This document shows positions 18,203 to 27,723 of a DNA stretch of 64,000 nt, piece after piece. Under the pieces are notes generated by a model that was given only the letters and a program-made list of their open reading frames with translations, was not told the origin of the DNA and made no database searches. Source of the DNA: Sideroxydans sp. Lineage in GTDB: Bacteria > Pseudomonadota > Gammaproteobacteria > Burkholderiales > Gallionellaceae. A program made the translations under genes and the position numbers. The stretch spans positions 54,798 through 118,797 of the forward strand of contig DAIDAJ010000009.1 of NCBI GenBank assembly GCA_027310665.1. The letters run 5' to 3'. Every line of letters begins with the position of its first letter. Within the stretch, counting starts at the first letter, position 1.

Positions 18203-19570
18203 TCAAAGTTCCAGATGGAAGCGAAGTGCATAAACGTCTATCGGCCCGCGATCGGCATTGTAGGCAGGGTTCTGGATGCGCTGGTAGTCCGCGGTCAACC
18301 AGTAATCCTTGCCAAGACTCAAACTGTAAAAGCCTTCAACAATATCTTCCGGCCGGTAATTCAATTTGCCGTCGCCAATGAAAAACGAGATGCCGCCTGC
18401 CTCAAGAAACCGGCGACGGTCCGCCGATATGGCGTTGCGCATCAGCGATAGACCGACCGTATCGCCGTGTCGCTGCCATTGATCGCCCTTGACCAGGAAG
18501 CCACTGGAAAACGAAGCGTCCGCTTCGGTAAAGGCATAGGTCTCCGTACGTCCGTCCGCTTTCATGGTGCGCATGAAGAACCCCGTGCTGTCGCTGACCT
18601 CCTGCTCGATATTGATGCCGAGCCCGTACTTGGTCTTGACGCCATTGCGCACCGCATAGAGCGCATCCGGTCCGGTATACGAACCCGGATGGGTATTGAG
18701 CCATGCCAGCGCATCGCTGAAGCTGGCCAGATTGGCGCGATCCCGCCATCCCAGCAACCGCACCGCGCCGGGGCGGCCATGCAGCGTATGCGCATGTTCG
18801 ACTTCGAACTGGTCTCCGTAGTGGCTGCCGATCGCGTAGTCGAGCGGCAATCCATTCGGGGTCTCCGGCCCCGTCATGCGGCCGTAGCGCAGTACCCAGT
18901 CATCCCGATACCATTCGCCGGCGAAGCCCCAGCCGAAACCGCGCGCGTCGGCCGCATAATCATAAGCCGCATAGGTCATGTTCCCCCAGTTCATGAACTG
19001 GGTGCGCGGATCCTTGGCGTAGATGTTCGGATCGAAGACGTCCAGCGTCGAAAAATTCCCGACCGTCAGCACAAAGCGATTCTTGTCATGCCAACCCGCC
19101 ATCTGGTTGAGGTCGGATTCGACATGCTCGGCACCGCCGCCATTGTTCCAGGTCTGGCGGAGAAAAAGCTTCTGCCTGTAAAGGGTGGGGTTGGGCCCGG
19201 CGGCGCGGGTGATCTCGCCATTGGTGAAGCCCGCAAGGCCGATCAGGTTGCCGGAAAACGGCATCCCCTGAAAGACTTCCGGAGTGAAATAGACTTCGCC
19301 GTCTTTCCAGGGGCGAAACCCCAGAAAGGCATCCACGGAAAACGTGTACATCGTCTCGGCATTCGAGTTCAGGCTGTTCGGCCCGGAATAGGCCGCCGGG
19401 TAGGCAGGATGTCTCTGCCAGTTGTATGTCGACTGCACCCTTGCGGTCGTATCTTCGACATCGGATGTGTCTGCCTGGCACCAGGACGACAGGGCAGACG
19501 CAAACAATACAAGTGCGAGCCCGAACGGGGAGAAAGCCACACCCGGGCAACCAGGTAATCTAAAACGCAA
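18203..19570 (-). CDS. OprB-family carbohydrate-selective-type porin
   Basis: An outer-membrane beta-barrel of about 455 aa with a signal peptide ending in SSWCQA. OprB-type features are HPAYPAAYSGPNSL, the repeated amphipathic strands, GNFSTLDVFDPNIYAKDPRTQFMNWG, YGLGINIEQEV, and a C-terminal strand ending in Leu after aromatic residues (YALRFHLEL). I prefer the TTG at 19570, because AAGGAG lies seven bases upstream; longer frames to 19591 (GTG) or 19603 (TTG) exist. Substrate is unknown. It sits 125 bp upstream of the metal-efflux genes on the same strand and could share their transcript. Confidence 0.8.
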   Translation of the reverse strand: MRFRLPGCPGVAFSPFGLALVLFASALSSWCQADTSDVEDTTARVQSTYNWQRHPAYPAAYSGPNSLNSNAETMYTFSVDAFLGFRPWKDGEVYFTPEVFQGMPFSGNLIGLAGFTNGEITRAAGPNPTLYRQKLFLRQTWNNGGGAEHVESDLNQMAGWHDKNRFVLTVGNFSTLDVFDPNIYAKDPRTQFMNWGNMTYAAYDYAADARGFGWGFAGEWYRDDWVLRYGRMTGPETPNGLPLDYAIGSHYGDQFEVEHAHTLHGRPGAVRLLGWRDRANLASFSDALAWLNTHPGSYTGPDALYAVRNGVKTKYGLGINIEQEVSDSTGFFMRTMKADGRTETYAFTEADASFSSGFLVKGDQWQRHGDTVGLSLMRNAISADRRRFLEAGGISFFIGDGKLNYRPEDIVEGFYSLSLGKDYWLTADYQRIQNPAYNADRGPIDVYALRFHLEL

Positions 19571-19990
19571 AGCCCTTCTCCTTCTTGTCACGACAGAGAC
19601 CAAAAGCAGGAATGTTCTTCAAGACATATCACCGTTGGCCTGAGCACAAACAGCGTTACGTGGCAGTCAGGAAAAGGGTAGGACCGTTGATCGGCCAATG
19701 ATGCCGCCCCCCGCGCCCAGCGAGTTAAAGGCAGCGAACTGCGCGATAGCGTACCGAATACTCCCCGCTTTGCCGTCAGATGAACCACCACTCACTTCTC
19801 GATCGAGTACCCGCAAATGGCGCCCGGAAAATAAACCCGCGGATTCTGCATTCAGTTCATGTGAATGTAAAGTGACATTTCGATGACCTCGAATGGGGGG
19901 ATTGAGGCTCCGCGACCCGCTGTTTTGGTGCGATTCCGGATATTGGGTTATATTCCGCCAATACGCACGAAAAACAATACCGCGACCGCA
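19571..19990. other. Non-coding divergent region between porin and ABC operon
   Basis: About 420 bp with no frame I can support. It holds a 6-bp inverted repeat CATTCA/TGAATG (19849-19854 and 19862-19867, 7-base spacer) that could be an operator. Promoters for both flanking genes should lie here, but I cannot point to a clear -35/-10 pair. Confidence 0.4.
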
Positions 19991-20731
19991 ATGAATCCAC
20001 CCGTCACCCTTTCGGCACAAAACCTGGTGCGCCACCGCGACCATCGTCTGGTGGTGGACAACGTGTCGCTGGAACTGAGACGGGGTGAGGTGCTTGGTCT
20101 GCTGGGACACAACGGTGCAGGCAAAAGCACGACTTTGCAGATGCTCACTGGCGCGTTGCCGCCGCAAAGCGGGCAGATTCAGGTATGCGGCTTCGATCTG
20201 CTGCATCAACCCCTGCAGGCAAAAGCCTGCATCGGGTTCCTGCCGGAACACCCTCCGCTGTATCGCGACATGCGCGTCGACGACTTTCTGCTGTTCGCCG
20301 CACGCCTGCACCGCATACCGTCGGCAAAACTTGCCGCGGCGCTGGAACTGTCCAAACAACGCTGTGGCTTGCAGGAATACGGAAAAAAGATCATCGGCAC
20401 ACTGTCGAAAGGCTACCAGCAGCGTGTAGGCATCGCCCAGGCGATCATCCACAATCCCGCGGTGGTGGTGCTGGACGAGCCCACCGTCGGCCTCGACCCG
20501 GCGCAGATCCGCGACATTCGCACGCTCATCCGCGAACTCGGGAACGGCAGCAGCGTGATTCTTTCCACGCACTTGCTGAACGAAGTGGAAAGCATCTGCG
20601 ACCGCGTGATCATTCTGCAAAAAGGCCGCCTGATCTACAGCGGCAGCAGTGCGGAGATGCTCACGAACGGCAATATGGAAGAGGCATTCCTGCTGATCAC
20701 CGAGCAGTCATCTCCAGAAACCACCCGATGA
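19991..20731 (+). CDS. ABC transporter ATP-binding protein, GldA/NosF-like
   Basis: The 246-aa ATPase has Walker A GHNGAGKST, signature LSKGYQQR, Walker B VVVLDEPTVGLDP and switch His in STHLL. I start at ATG 19991; the upstream in-frame extension to 19883 has no family similarity. With the permease and the GldG-like protein downstream it matches the GldA-F-G type export complexes found in many bacteria (in Bacteroidetes tied to gliding, elsewhere of unknown substrate). Its stop overlaps the next frame as ATGA. Confidence 0.92.
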   Translation: MNPPVTLSAQNLVRHRDHRLVVDNVSLELRRGEVLGLLGHNGAGKSTTLQMLTGALPPQSGQIQVCGFDLLHQPLQAKACIGFLPEHPPLYRDMRVDDFLLFAARLHRIPSAKLAAALELSKQRCGLQEYGKKIIGTLSKGYQQRVGIAQAIIHNPAVVVLDEPTVGLDPAQIRDIRTLIRELGNGSSVILSTHLLNEVESICDRVIILQKGRLIYSGSSAEMLTNGNMEEAFLLITEQSSPETTR

Positions 20732-20988
20732 AACGACGTCTCGCCATGACTGCCACCCCCACCCCGCCCCTGATGGAACTGCCAGCCATTCGGCTTTCCC
20801 CCCAACACGGTGCGCGAATGCGACGGGTCCGGGAGGGAGGGATGGCGACTGTTCCCGCAATCGGCTGCTACGCAGTGACGTGTCACAGTCGCTACCCGAA
20901 AGCGGGCAAGTCGAAGGTTATCCCCCGACCGGAAAGGGAACAACCGATGCCTCGCGATCTTCAATTCTTCGAGGCTGCTGCTACATGA
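20728..20988 (+). CDS. Unrecognised 86-codon frame coupled on both sides inside the ABC operon
   Basis: This frame starts in an ATGA overlap with the ATPase stop and ends in an ATGA overlap with the permease start, which looks like a translationally coupled gene. The product is Arg- and Pro-rich with no membrane segment and no family I know. Codon use differs from its neighbours: several CGA, CGG, AGG, GGA and GGG codons and mixed third positions. The DNA also holds inverted repeats (GCGACTG/CAGTCGC, TGACGTGTCA, CCCG-AAAG-CGGG, GTTCCC/GGGAAC). It may instead be a small insertion that duplicated the ATGA junction, or a structured RNA segment. I list it as a possible gene only. Confidence 0.35.
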   Translation: MKRRLAMTATPTPPLMELPAIRLSPQHGARMRRVREGGMATVPAIGCYAVTCHSRYPKAGKSKVIPRPEREQPMPRDLQFFEAAAT

Positions 20989-21731
20989 TCCGCATCATCG
21001 CAAAGAAGGAATTCCGCAGCCTGGTCTCCGCACCATCCACTTGGTGGATGCTGGCGCCGATGCAGTTCCTGTTCGCATGGTTCTACTTCGGGCGCATTGA
21101 CGATTACCTGCAGGTGCAGGCGCAACTGACCCAGCTCGACAACGCGCCGGGCGCGACCATAGCCATAGTCTCGCCCGTGTGCAGCGTGCTGGCGCTGATG
21201 CTGATGATGCTGATCCCGCTGTACACCATGCGCCTCATCGCGGAGGAACGCCGCAATCGGACATGGGTGCTGCTGCTCACCGCCCCCGTCTCTGCCGCCC
21301 ATATCGTGCTCGGGAAATTCATCGGCCTGATGCTGCTGATCGCGCTTATCGTGGCGTGCTGCGCCACAATGCTGTTCACGCTGCTGCTCGGCACGCATGC
21401 CGACGTCGGACTCATGCTCGCCAATATTCTGGGCATGCTGCTCCTCGCCGCCAGCTATGCCGCGCTCGGCCTGTACTTTTCGGCCTTGAACAGGCAGCCC
21501 GTCATCGCCGCCGCCAGCGCGCTGGGCGTATCGTTTGCCCTGTGGCTGATCGAATTGACCGCCAGCGACACCCGCGGATTTCTGCGCGCGATCTCGCCGA
21601 ACTCGCACTTCCAGACACTGAACGCGGGTATGGTCAGCAGCGCCGACCTGATCTATTTTGCGCTATTCATCGTCACACTGCTGTGGCTGACGATACGCCG
21701 ACTGAACGACGAACGGTGCCGCGCATCATGA
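20985..21731 (+). CDS. ABC-2 type permease, GldF-like
   Basis: A 248-aa inner-membrane protein with about six membrane helices (for example LALMLMMLIPLYTMRLIAEE, IGLMLLIALIVACCATMLFTLLL, ANILGMLLLAASYAALGLYFSAL, LIYFALFIVTLLWLTI). RLIAEERRNRTWVLLLTAPVSAAHIVLGKF is the conserved cytoplasmic turn of ABC-2 permeases. The start ATG at 20985 overlaps the preceding stop and its own stop overlaps the next ATG. It should form the membrane part of the export complex with the ATPase at 19991. Confidence 0.88.
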   Translation: MIRIIAKKEFRSLVSAPSTWWMLAPMQFLFAWFYFGRIDDYLQVQAQLTQLDNAPGATIAIVSPVCSVLALMLMMLIPLYTMRLIAEERRNRTWVLLLTAPVSAAHIVLGKFIGLMLLIALIVACCATMLFTLLLGTHADVGLMLANILGMLLLAASYAALGLYFSALNRQPVIAAASALGVSFALWLIELTASDTRGFLRAISPNSHFQTLNAGMVSSADLIYFALFIVTLLWLTIRRLNDERCRAS

Positions 21732-23056
21732 AGCGCGTGCTGCCCACCCTCAAACGAATCGTTTCCCTGCTGCTGGTACTGGCCGCCGCGGGCGCGCTGT
21801 TCCAGCTGGCCGCAAGCCATCCTGCGCAGTGGGACGTCACGCAGAACGCGCTCAACAGCCTGGAACCCGGCAGCGTGGATGCACTGGCACTGTTGAAAGG
21901 TCCGGTGAAGATCACGGTGTATGCCACACAGCAGGACGCACGATTTGGCGACATACGCAAATTCATCAGCGAATTCGTTGCGCTGTACCAACGCTACAAA
22001 CCCGACATTTCGCTGACCTTCGTCGATCCCGTCAAGGAACCGGAAGCAATGCGAAAAGCCTCCATCAAGGGTAACGGCGAAATGGTGGTTGAGTTCGCAG
22101 GACGCAACGAGCACCTCACCACGCTGAACGAGCAGACGCTTTCGAGCGCCCTGCTGAGCCTGGCCCACGACAAGGACCAGACGCTGGCGTATCTGGGCGG
22201 CCACGGCGAGCGCAAGCTGGAGGGCATCGCCAACGACGATCTTGGCGATTTCGGCGCCCGCCTGAAGCAGCTCGGTTACAGCGCCGTCAGCCTCAATCTC
22301 GCATTGGCACAGGATATACCTGCCAACACCAGCGTATTGGTCATCACCCAACCGCAAATAAGATTGATGCCGGGCGAAGTCGGCAAGCTGCTGCGTTACA
22401 TCGATGACGGCGGGAACCTGTTGTGGCTGGCCGACGCCGGACCGCTCCGCGGCCTCGAACCACTGGCCGAGAAGCTGGGCATATCGTTCATGCCGGGTAT
22501 CGTGATCGATCCCGCCGCGCAGGAGATGAACGCGCCACTGGACTGGACGCTGGGCACGGGTTACCCGCCGCATGCAATCACGCGCAACTTCGACCTGATC
22601 ACGGCATTCCCGGATGCGCGGGCGATCAGCGTCGACCAGAAAGATGGCTGGCAAACCCACACGCTGGTCGAGGGGGCGCAGCGCGGCTGGGTCAGCGATC
22701 ACGGGATCGGCAAACATATCGACAAGGATCGCGACATCCCGGGCCCTTTCAGCCTGGCAGTCACGCTGCAGCGCAGCGTGAATGACCGGGAACAGCGCAT
22801 TATCGTGGTCGGTGCCGGAAGCTTCCTTGCCAACGTCTATTCCGGCAATGGCGGCAACCTCGATCTGGGCATCAACATGGTGAACTGGCTCGCAAAGGAA
22901 GAACGCCTCATCACCGTGCAGCCTCACGCCGCGAAAGACGGCAAGATCACCCTGAGCAAAAACCAGCTGACGACCATCAGCGTAAGCTTTCTGGTTTTGC
23001 TCCCGCTGCTGCTCGTCGCCGTGGGCACACTGCAGTGGTGGCGCAGAAAACACTGA
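21728..23056 (+). CDS. GldG-like ABC accessory protein
   Basis: A 442-aa protein with one N-terminal membrane helix (IVSLLLVLAAAGALFQLAA), a large periplasmic GldG/IFT52-like region and a C-terminal membrane helix (VSFLVLLPLLLVAVGTLQWW). Typical stretches are DVTQNALNSLEPGSVDALALLKGPVKITVYAT, AYLGGHGERKLEGI and LLRYIDDGGNLLWLADAGP. ATGA overlap with the permease. GldG proteins accompany GldA/GldF ATPase-permease pairs. The cargo of this complex in proteobacteria is unknown; the gene is followed 3 bp later by mutM. Confidence 0.88.
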   Translation: MKRVLPTLKRIVSLLLVLAAAGALFQLAASHPAQWDVTQNALNSLEPGSVDALALLKGPVKITVYATQQDARFGDIRKFISEFVALYQRYKPDISLTFVDPVKEPEAMRKASIKGNGEMVVEFAGRNEHLTTLNEQTLSSALLSLAHDKDQTLAYLGGHGERKLEGIANDDLGDFGARLKQLGYSAVSLNLALAQDIPANTSVLVITQPQIRLMPGEVGKLLRYIDDGGNLLWLADAGPLRGLEPLAEKLGISFMPGIVIDPAAQEMNAPLDWTLGTGYPPHAITRNFDLITAFPDARAISVDQKDGWQTHTLVEGAQRGWVSDHGIGKHIDKDRDIPGPFSLAVTLQRSVNDREQRIIVVGAGSFLANVYSGNGGNLDLGINMVNWLAKEERLITVQPHAAKDGKITLSKNQLTTISVSFLVLLPLLLVAVGTLQWWRRKH

Positions 23057-23059
23057 GCG

Positions 23060-23875
23060 ATGCCTGAACTTCCTGAGGTCGAAACCACCCTGCGGGGCAT
23101 AGCGCCGCATCTCAACCAACGGCGCGTCGCCGATGTCGTCATCCGAAATCCGAAATTGCGCTGGCCCGTTTCAGAGGACCTCCCGAAACTGCTGCGCGGG
23201 CATGTGATACTCGGTTTGCGGCGACGCGCCAAATATCTGCTCATTGAATTCGAGCATGGCACGCTCATCCTGCATCTGGGCATGAGCGGCAGCCTGCGCA
23301 TCCTGCCGCTCGGCATGCCGGCCGGAAAACACGACCATTTCGATCTGGTGCTGGATGACGGGCAGTTGCTGCGCCTTCGCGATCCTCGCCGCTTCGGCGC
23401 TGTGCTATGGCACACAGGTGATACCGCACGACATCCCCTGCTGGCGGCGCTCGGGCCTGAGCCGCTGGAACCAGATTTCAGCGGGGAATATCTCCACATT
23501 GCCACCCGTTCGCGCGGCGCAGCGATCAAAATGGCGATCATGGACAACCATCTGGTTGTCGGCGTGGGCAACATCTACGCCAATGAATCCCTGTTCCGCG
23601 CCGGCATCCGCCCGCAACTGGCCGCCGACAAGCTCTCCTTGCCGCGCTGCCGGCGCCTGGCGCAGAACATAAAGGAAGTCTTGCTTGAGGCCATCACGCA
23701 AGGGGGCAGCACATTGCGCGATTTCGTGCACAGCGACGGCAGCAGCGGCTATTTCCAGCAGAGTTATTTCGTTTATGGCCGCACGGGCGACCCCTGCCGC
23801 GTATGCGGCACCGCCATCAAACAAATCAGGCAGGGACAACGCTCGTCTTTCTATTGCCCGGTCTGCCAGCGCTGA
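23060..23875 (+). CDS. mutM: Formamidopyrimidine-DNA glycosylase (Fpg)
   Basis: Removes 8-oxoguanine and other oxidised purines from DNA and nicks the abasic site. The 271-aa product starts MPELPEVE with the catalytic Pro2/Glu3. It contains [27 protein letters not shown] (helix-two-turns-helix), and a C-terminal zinc finger with CRVCG and CPVCQ. It is three bases after the GldG-like gene, so probably co-transcribed. Confidence 0.97.
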   Translation: MPELPEVETTLRGIAPHLNQRRVADVVIRNPKLRWPVSEDLPKLLRGHVILGLRRRAKYLLIEFEHGTLILHLGMSGSLRILPLGMPAGKHDHFDLVLDDGQLLRLRDPRRFGAVLWHTGDTARHPLLAALGPEPLEPDFSGEYLHIATRSRGAAIKMAIMDNHLVVGVGNIYANESLFRAGIRPQLAADKLSLPRCRRLAQNIKEVLLEAITQGGSTLRDFVHSDGSSGYFQQSYFVYGRTGDPCRVCGTAIKQIRQGQRSSFYCPVCQR

Positions 23876-23876
23876 A

Positions 23877-26279
23877 TCACGTCACCCCGTGCTGCGCCAG
23901 ATAAGCCGCCATCTTCTTGTCCGAGTAGGTAATGTGTTCCAGCAACCAGTCCTTGATCGACTGCAGGACCAGCAGCTCGCGCCCCTCATTGAATTGCGCC
24001 TTGAAGTGCTGCAACTGGTTCAGCAGCTGCGCATGCTCCGCCTCATGCGCTTCCCGCCCGGGGTAATGGCAATTCGCCATATACCGGCTTTCCGTATCAA
24101 AATGGTGCTGGGTCGCCACCTGCAACTCGTCGAACATCAGCAGGATCGTCTCCGGCGAGTCGTCGCGCTTCAGCGCGTCGTTCAGCCGATTCACCATGTA
24201 CACCAGATTGCCGTGCTGTTCGTCGATCTCCTCGACTCCGACCAAATGGCTGTCATCGATCTTGAACCATATTGAATCGTTCCTGGGCGAGGCCTTCGCG
24301 TTGTAAAAAGTATAGGTATTCTTGCCTATGCGTTTGCTTTCATACATCGCCTGGTCGGCCGCCGTCATCAGATTATCCATCGCGCTGCCGTTCTCCGGAT
24401 AGATGCTGATCCCCACGCTCGCCCCCACGTTGCACTCGCTTCCATCCGCGAGAACCAGGCCTTGGGCAAACGCCTGAACAACCTTCTCGGCAACCCCCCT
24501 CGCCTGTTGCGGGTCATCCAGATTGCCCAGGATGACGGCGAATTCGTCTCCGCCGAAGCGCGCCACCGTGTCGACTTCGCGCACGCAGGCCAGAAACCGT
24601 TGCGCCGCCATCTTCAGCACGCTGTCCCCGGCTTCATGCCCGTACTTGTCATTGACAGCCTTGAATCCATCCAGATCGGCGAACAGCAAGGCCACAGACT
24701 TGCCATCGCGCTTGGCCTGCGACATGGCTTGCGACAACCGGTCGAACAGCAACGCACGATTGGGCAGGCCGGTCAGCCTGTCGTGATAGGCCATGAAGCT
24801 GATCATCTTTTCTGCCTGCTTGCGCTCGGTGATGTCCTGAATGGTACCGATGGTGAATGCGGGCTCGCCTTTTTCGTCGCGTACCAGTTTCACCTGTGCG
24901 ATCCCCCACAGCACGCTGCCATCCTTGTGAAGATAGCGCTTCTCGATCTTGTAGTCCGGCATCTCGCCCGCGATCATCTTCTTCAGCATCGAATCGCTGG
25001 GTTCGAAATCGTCGGGATGGGTCAACTGCTGCCAGCTCAGGTGCCGCGACAATACTTCTTCCTGGCTGTAACCGAACAATTTGCACCACGCTTCGTTGAC
25101 TTCGATGAACTCCCCGGTCAGCGAATTACGCACCAAGGGAAGGGAGGTGAGTTCGAATATCGTTCGGAAACGCTTCTCCCCTTCCAGTCTCAATCCATCG
25201 GCAATGATCCGCTGATTCAGTATTGCAGTCCTGGCCTCCGCCAACACCCGGCGGCGCCATTGCCAGAACCACGCACCGATCAGGCAGAAAACGAGCAGGA
25301 CCATCGCACCGGCCATGCGCTCCATCCGGTTGACCAGCCGATACGCCTCGTCCTCGTCGACCTTTGAAACCAGCATCCACGGTGTCCCGCTGATCGCCGT
25401 GGCATATGCCAGCACGGATTTGCCGCGATAGTTCCGGGCATTCTCAAGCAGGCCCTGCTTGCCGCGCAGCGCGATGGCCGAGGCCTGCTGCGTATCCAGC
25501 GGCAACTTGAACGCCATGGGTGGTTCCGTGCGGTAGCGGAGTTGATCAAGAAAGAGAACTTGGTCGCCGTCTTTTCGAACAAGCTGTGTCTCCGCCGTCT
25601 TGTTTTCGTTCGGCCAGTAATGGATCAAGGGAAAGAGATACCGTGCGGGATCTTCCACCAGATAGATCGCACCAAAACAGGTCTCGCCAGCCGATAAGGG
25701 ACTCATGAAGCCCAATCTGATGGAGCGATTTCCATCCTGATATGGATGCAGGTCTATGAACTTGTGTTGGCAGGAAGCCGCAGCAGCGCGCGCCTCCTTC
25801 CCACGTTCCTGTGCATCCGGCACAGGCTCCCCCGTATTCAGCAGCACGCTCCCCGACGCGTCGTACAAAACGACAGCCTCGTAATGAAGAAGGTTAAGGA
25901 ACTCCCCGAAACGGTTGGCAATTTGCCTGCGCCTGGCATCGTCGCGCGTTCCGCCACGTATCCACGACTGCACTTCATGCAACAGGTCTGAATTCCCGGA
26001 CAGCATTCCGGCATCAGTAAAATGGTCGTCCAGCCAATTGTCTATTTGGTTGGCCTTGAGCGTCCCCACTTCCGTGATACTGCGTTGCGCCTCAAGCCTG
26101 ACGCCGTCGCGCATGTAAACGAACAACATATCGCCCGACAGCAAAGTGGCAAGTATGAACCCCGCGAAGACCAGTATCGGACCGGGGGCAAACCGCGGGG
26201 AATTTGAACTGCCGATTTGTGGTTCCATATATGCCGGATCTTGTTGTTTGTATTGAGCCACATCCTCCGTTGGCAACAT
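23877..26279 (-). CDS. Membrane diguanylate cyclase with PAS and C-terminal hemerythrin domain
   Basis: An 800-aa sensor enzyme predicted to make cyclic di-GMP. From ATG 26279: TM1 about 35-56, a periplasmic Cache-like region, TM2 about 322-340, PAS about 368-484, GGDEF domain about 492-659, hemerythrin about 667-797. The active site is GGDEF (576-580) with an RxxD product-inhibition site five residues before (R567-D570). All seven iron ligands of hemerythrin are present: H689, H726, E730, H745, H749, H782, D787, so a diiron, O2- or NO-responsive centre is expected. An in-frame TTG at 26318 is possible but lies in the ferredoxin terminator. Confidence 0.93.
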   Translation of the reverse strand: MLPTEDVAQYKQQDPAYMEPQIGSSNSPRFAPGPILVFAGFILATLLSGDMLFVYMRDGVRLEAQRSITEVGTLKANQIDNWLDDHFTDAGMLSGNSDLLHEVQSWIRGGTRDDARRRQIANRFGEFLNLLHYEAVVLYDASGSVLLNTGEPVPDAQERGKEARAAAASCQHKFIDLHPYQDGNRSIRLGFMSPLSAGETCFGAIYLVEDPARYLFPLIHYWPNENKTAETQLVRKDGDQVLFLDQLRYRTEPPMAFKLPLDTQQASAIALRGKQGLLENARNYRGKSVLAYATAISGTPWMLVSKVDEDEAYRLVNRMERMAGAMVLLVFCLIGAWFWQWRRRVLAEARTAILNQRIIADGLRLEGEKRFRTIFELTSLPLVRNSLTGEFIEVNEAWCKLFGYSQEEVLSRHLSWQQLTHPDDFEPSDSMLKKMIAGEMPDYKIEKRYLHKDGSVLWGIAQVKLVRDEKGEPAFTIGTIQDITERKQAEKMISFMAYHDRLTGLPNRALLFDRLSQAMSQAKRDGKSVALLFADLDGFKAVNDKYGHEAGDSVLKMAAQRFLACVREVDTVARFGGDEFAVILGNLDDPQQARGVAEKVVQAFAQGLVLADGSECNVGASVGISIYPENGSAMDNLMTAADQAMYESKRIGKNTYTFYNAKASPRNDSIWFKIDDSHLVGVEEIDEQHGNLVYMVNRLNDALKRDDSPETILLMFDELQVATQHHFDTESRYMANCHYPGREAHEAEHAQLLNQLQHFKAQFNEGRELLVLQSIKDWLLEHITYSDKKMAAYLAQHGVT

Positions 26280-26316
26280 TACACCTGTCCGGCGCGGAAT
26301 TGAAGGTGACAGGCGC

Positions 26317-26344
26317 AAAAAAGCCCGCGTGAAGACGCGGGCTT
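26317..26344 (-). terminator. Rho-independent terminator after the ferredoxin gene
   Basis: A perfect 10-bp stem (26335-26344 with 26321-26330, core AAGCCCGCGT) with a GAAG loop region, followed on the minus strand by a T-run at 26322-26317. It separates the coaD-ferredoxin unit from the downstream diguanylate cyclase. Confidence 0.88.
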
Positions 26345-26363
26345 CATAAAGCCGGCAACATCG

Positions 26364-27102
<739 letters not shown>

Positions 27103-27106
<4 letters not shown>

Positions 27107-27723
27107 GCTTGTTTACGCTCTATCAGTTGGTAATGCACCGCCCCCGCCCTGGCCCGCTTCAGTTCTTGCCAAGCCGCATCCGGTTCGAATGGTGTTCCGC
27201 TTTCAAGGTAGACCACCCCGCCCGGCGCCAAGCTGTTTTCCAGCATGGGAAGTATCCGGGGCAGGAAATCGCTTTTAAAGGGAGGGTCAAGAAAGACCAC
27301 GTCAAACAGCCCGTTTTCTTGCCGGGCGAATTTTAGCCCATCCTCGCAGCGCAAGGCTACATTGCTCAACCCTAATTTTTTGGCATTTGCCTGTAGCGAC
27401 TGATATACGGCGCGGTTGCTTTCCACCATCAGCACCTGCTCCGCACCGCGCGAAGCGGCTTCAAACCCCAAAGCGCCACTACCCGCGAACAGATCCAGGC
27501 AACGCTTGCCGTACAGCGTTTGCCCGAGCCAGTTGAAAAGCGTTTCGCGCACCCGGTCGGGCGTGGGCCGCAACCCTTCGGCATCCGGAAATTCGATCAG
27601 GCGGCTGCGAAGGGTGCCGCCGATGATGCGAACCTTATTTATTTGACTTCTCCGCGTCCGGTGCTGCCGATTCCGTCCGTCCGGAGGTTGGTTGCGGGTT
27701 GCCTGCCGTTGGCGCACCGACAA
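27103..27723 (-). CDS. rsmD: 16S rRNA (guanine966-N2)-methyltransferase
   Basis: Methylates G966 of 16S rRNA. It shows [36 protein letters not shown], the SAM-binding [18 protein letters not shown] and catalytic DPPF. The start is unclear. The only ATG/GTG/TTG codons in frame are TTG 27723 and GTG 27717, which add about 30 unmatched residues inside the M16 peptidase gene. The conserved core begins at 27642 with an ATA codon preceded by a well-placed GGAGAAG. I give the longest frame; the natural product may start at 27642. Confidence 0.92.

Noticed and set aside
20790..20945. Group II intron fragment or cobalamin-type riboswitch inside the ABC operon
   Set aside because: Some purine-rich strings and GCGACTG look superficially similar, but I cannot build domain V, or a B12 box with its core, from this DNA.
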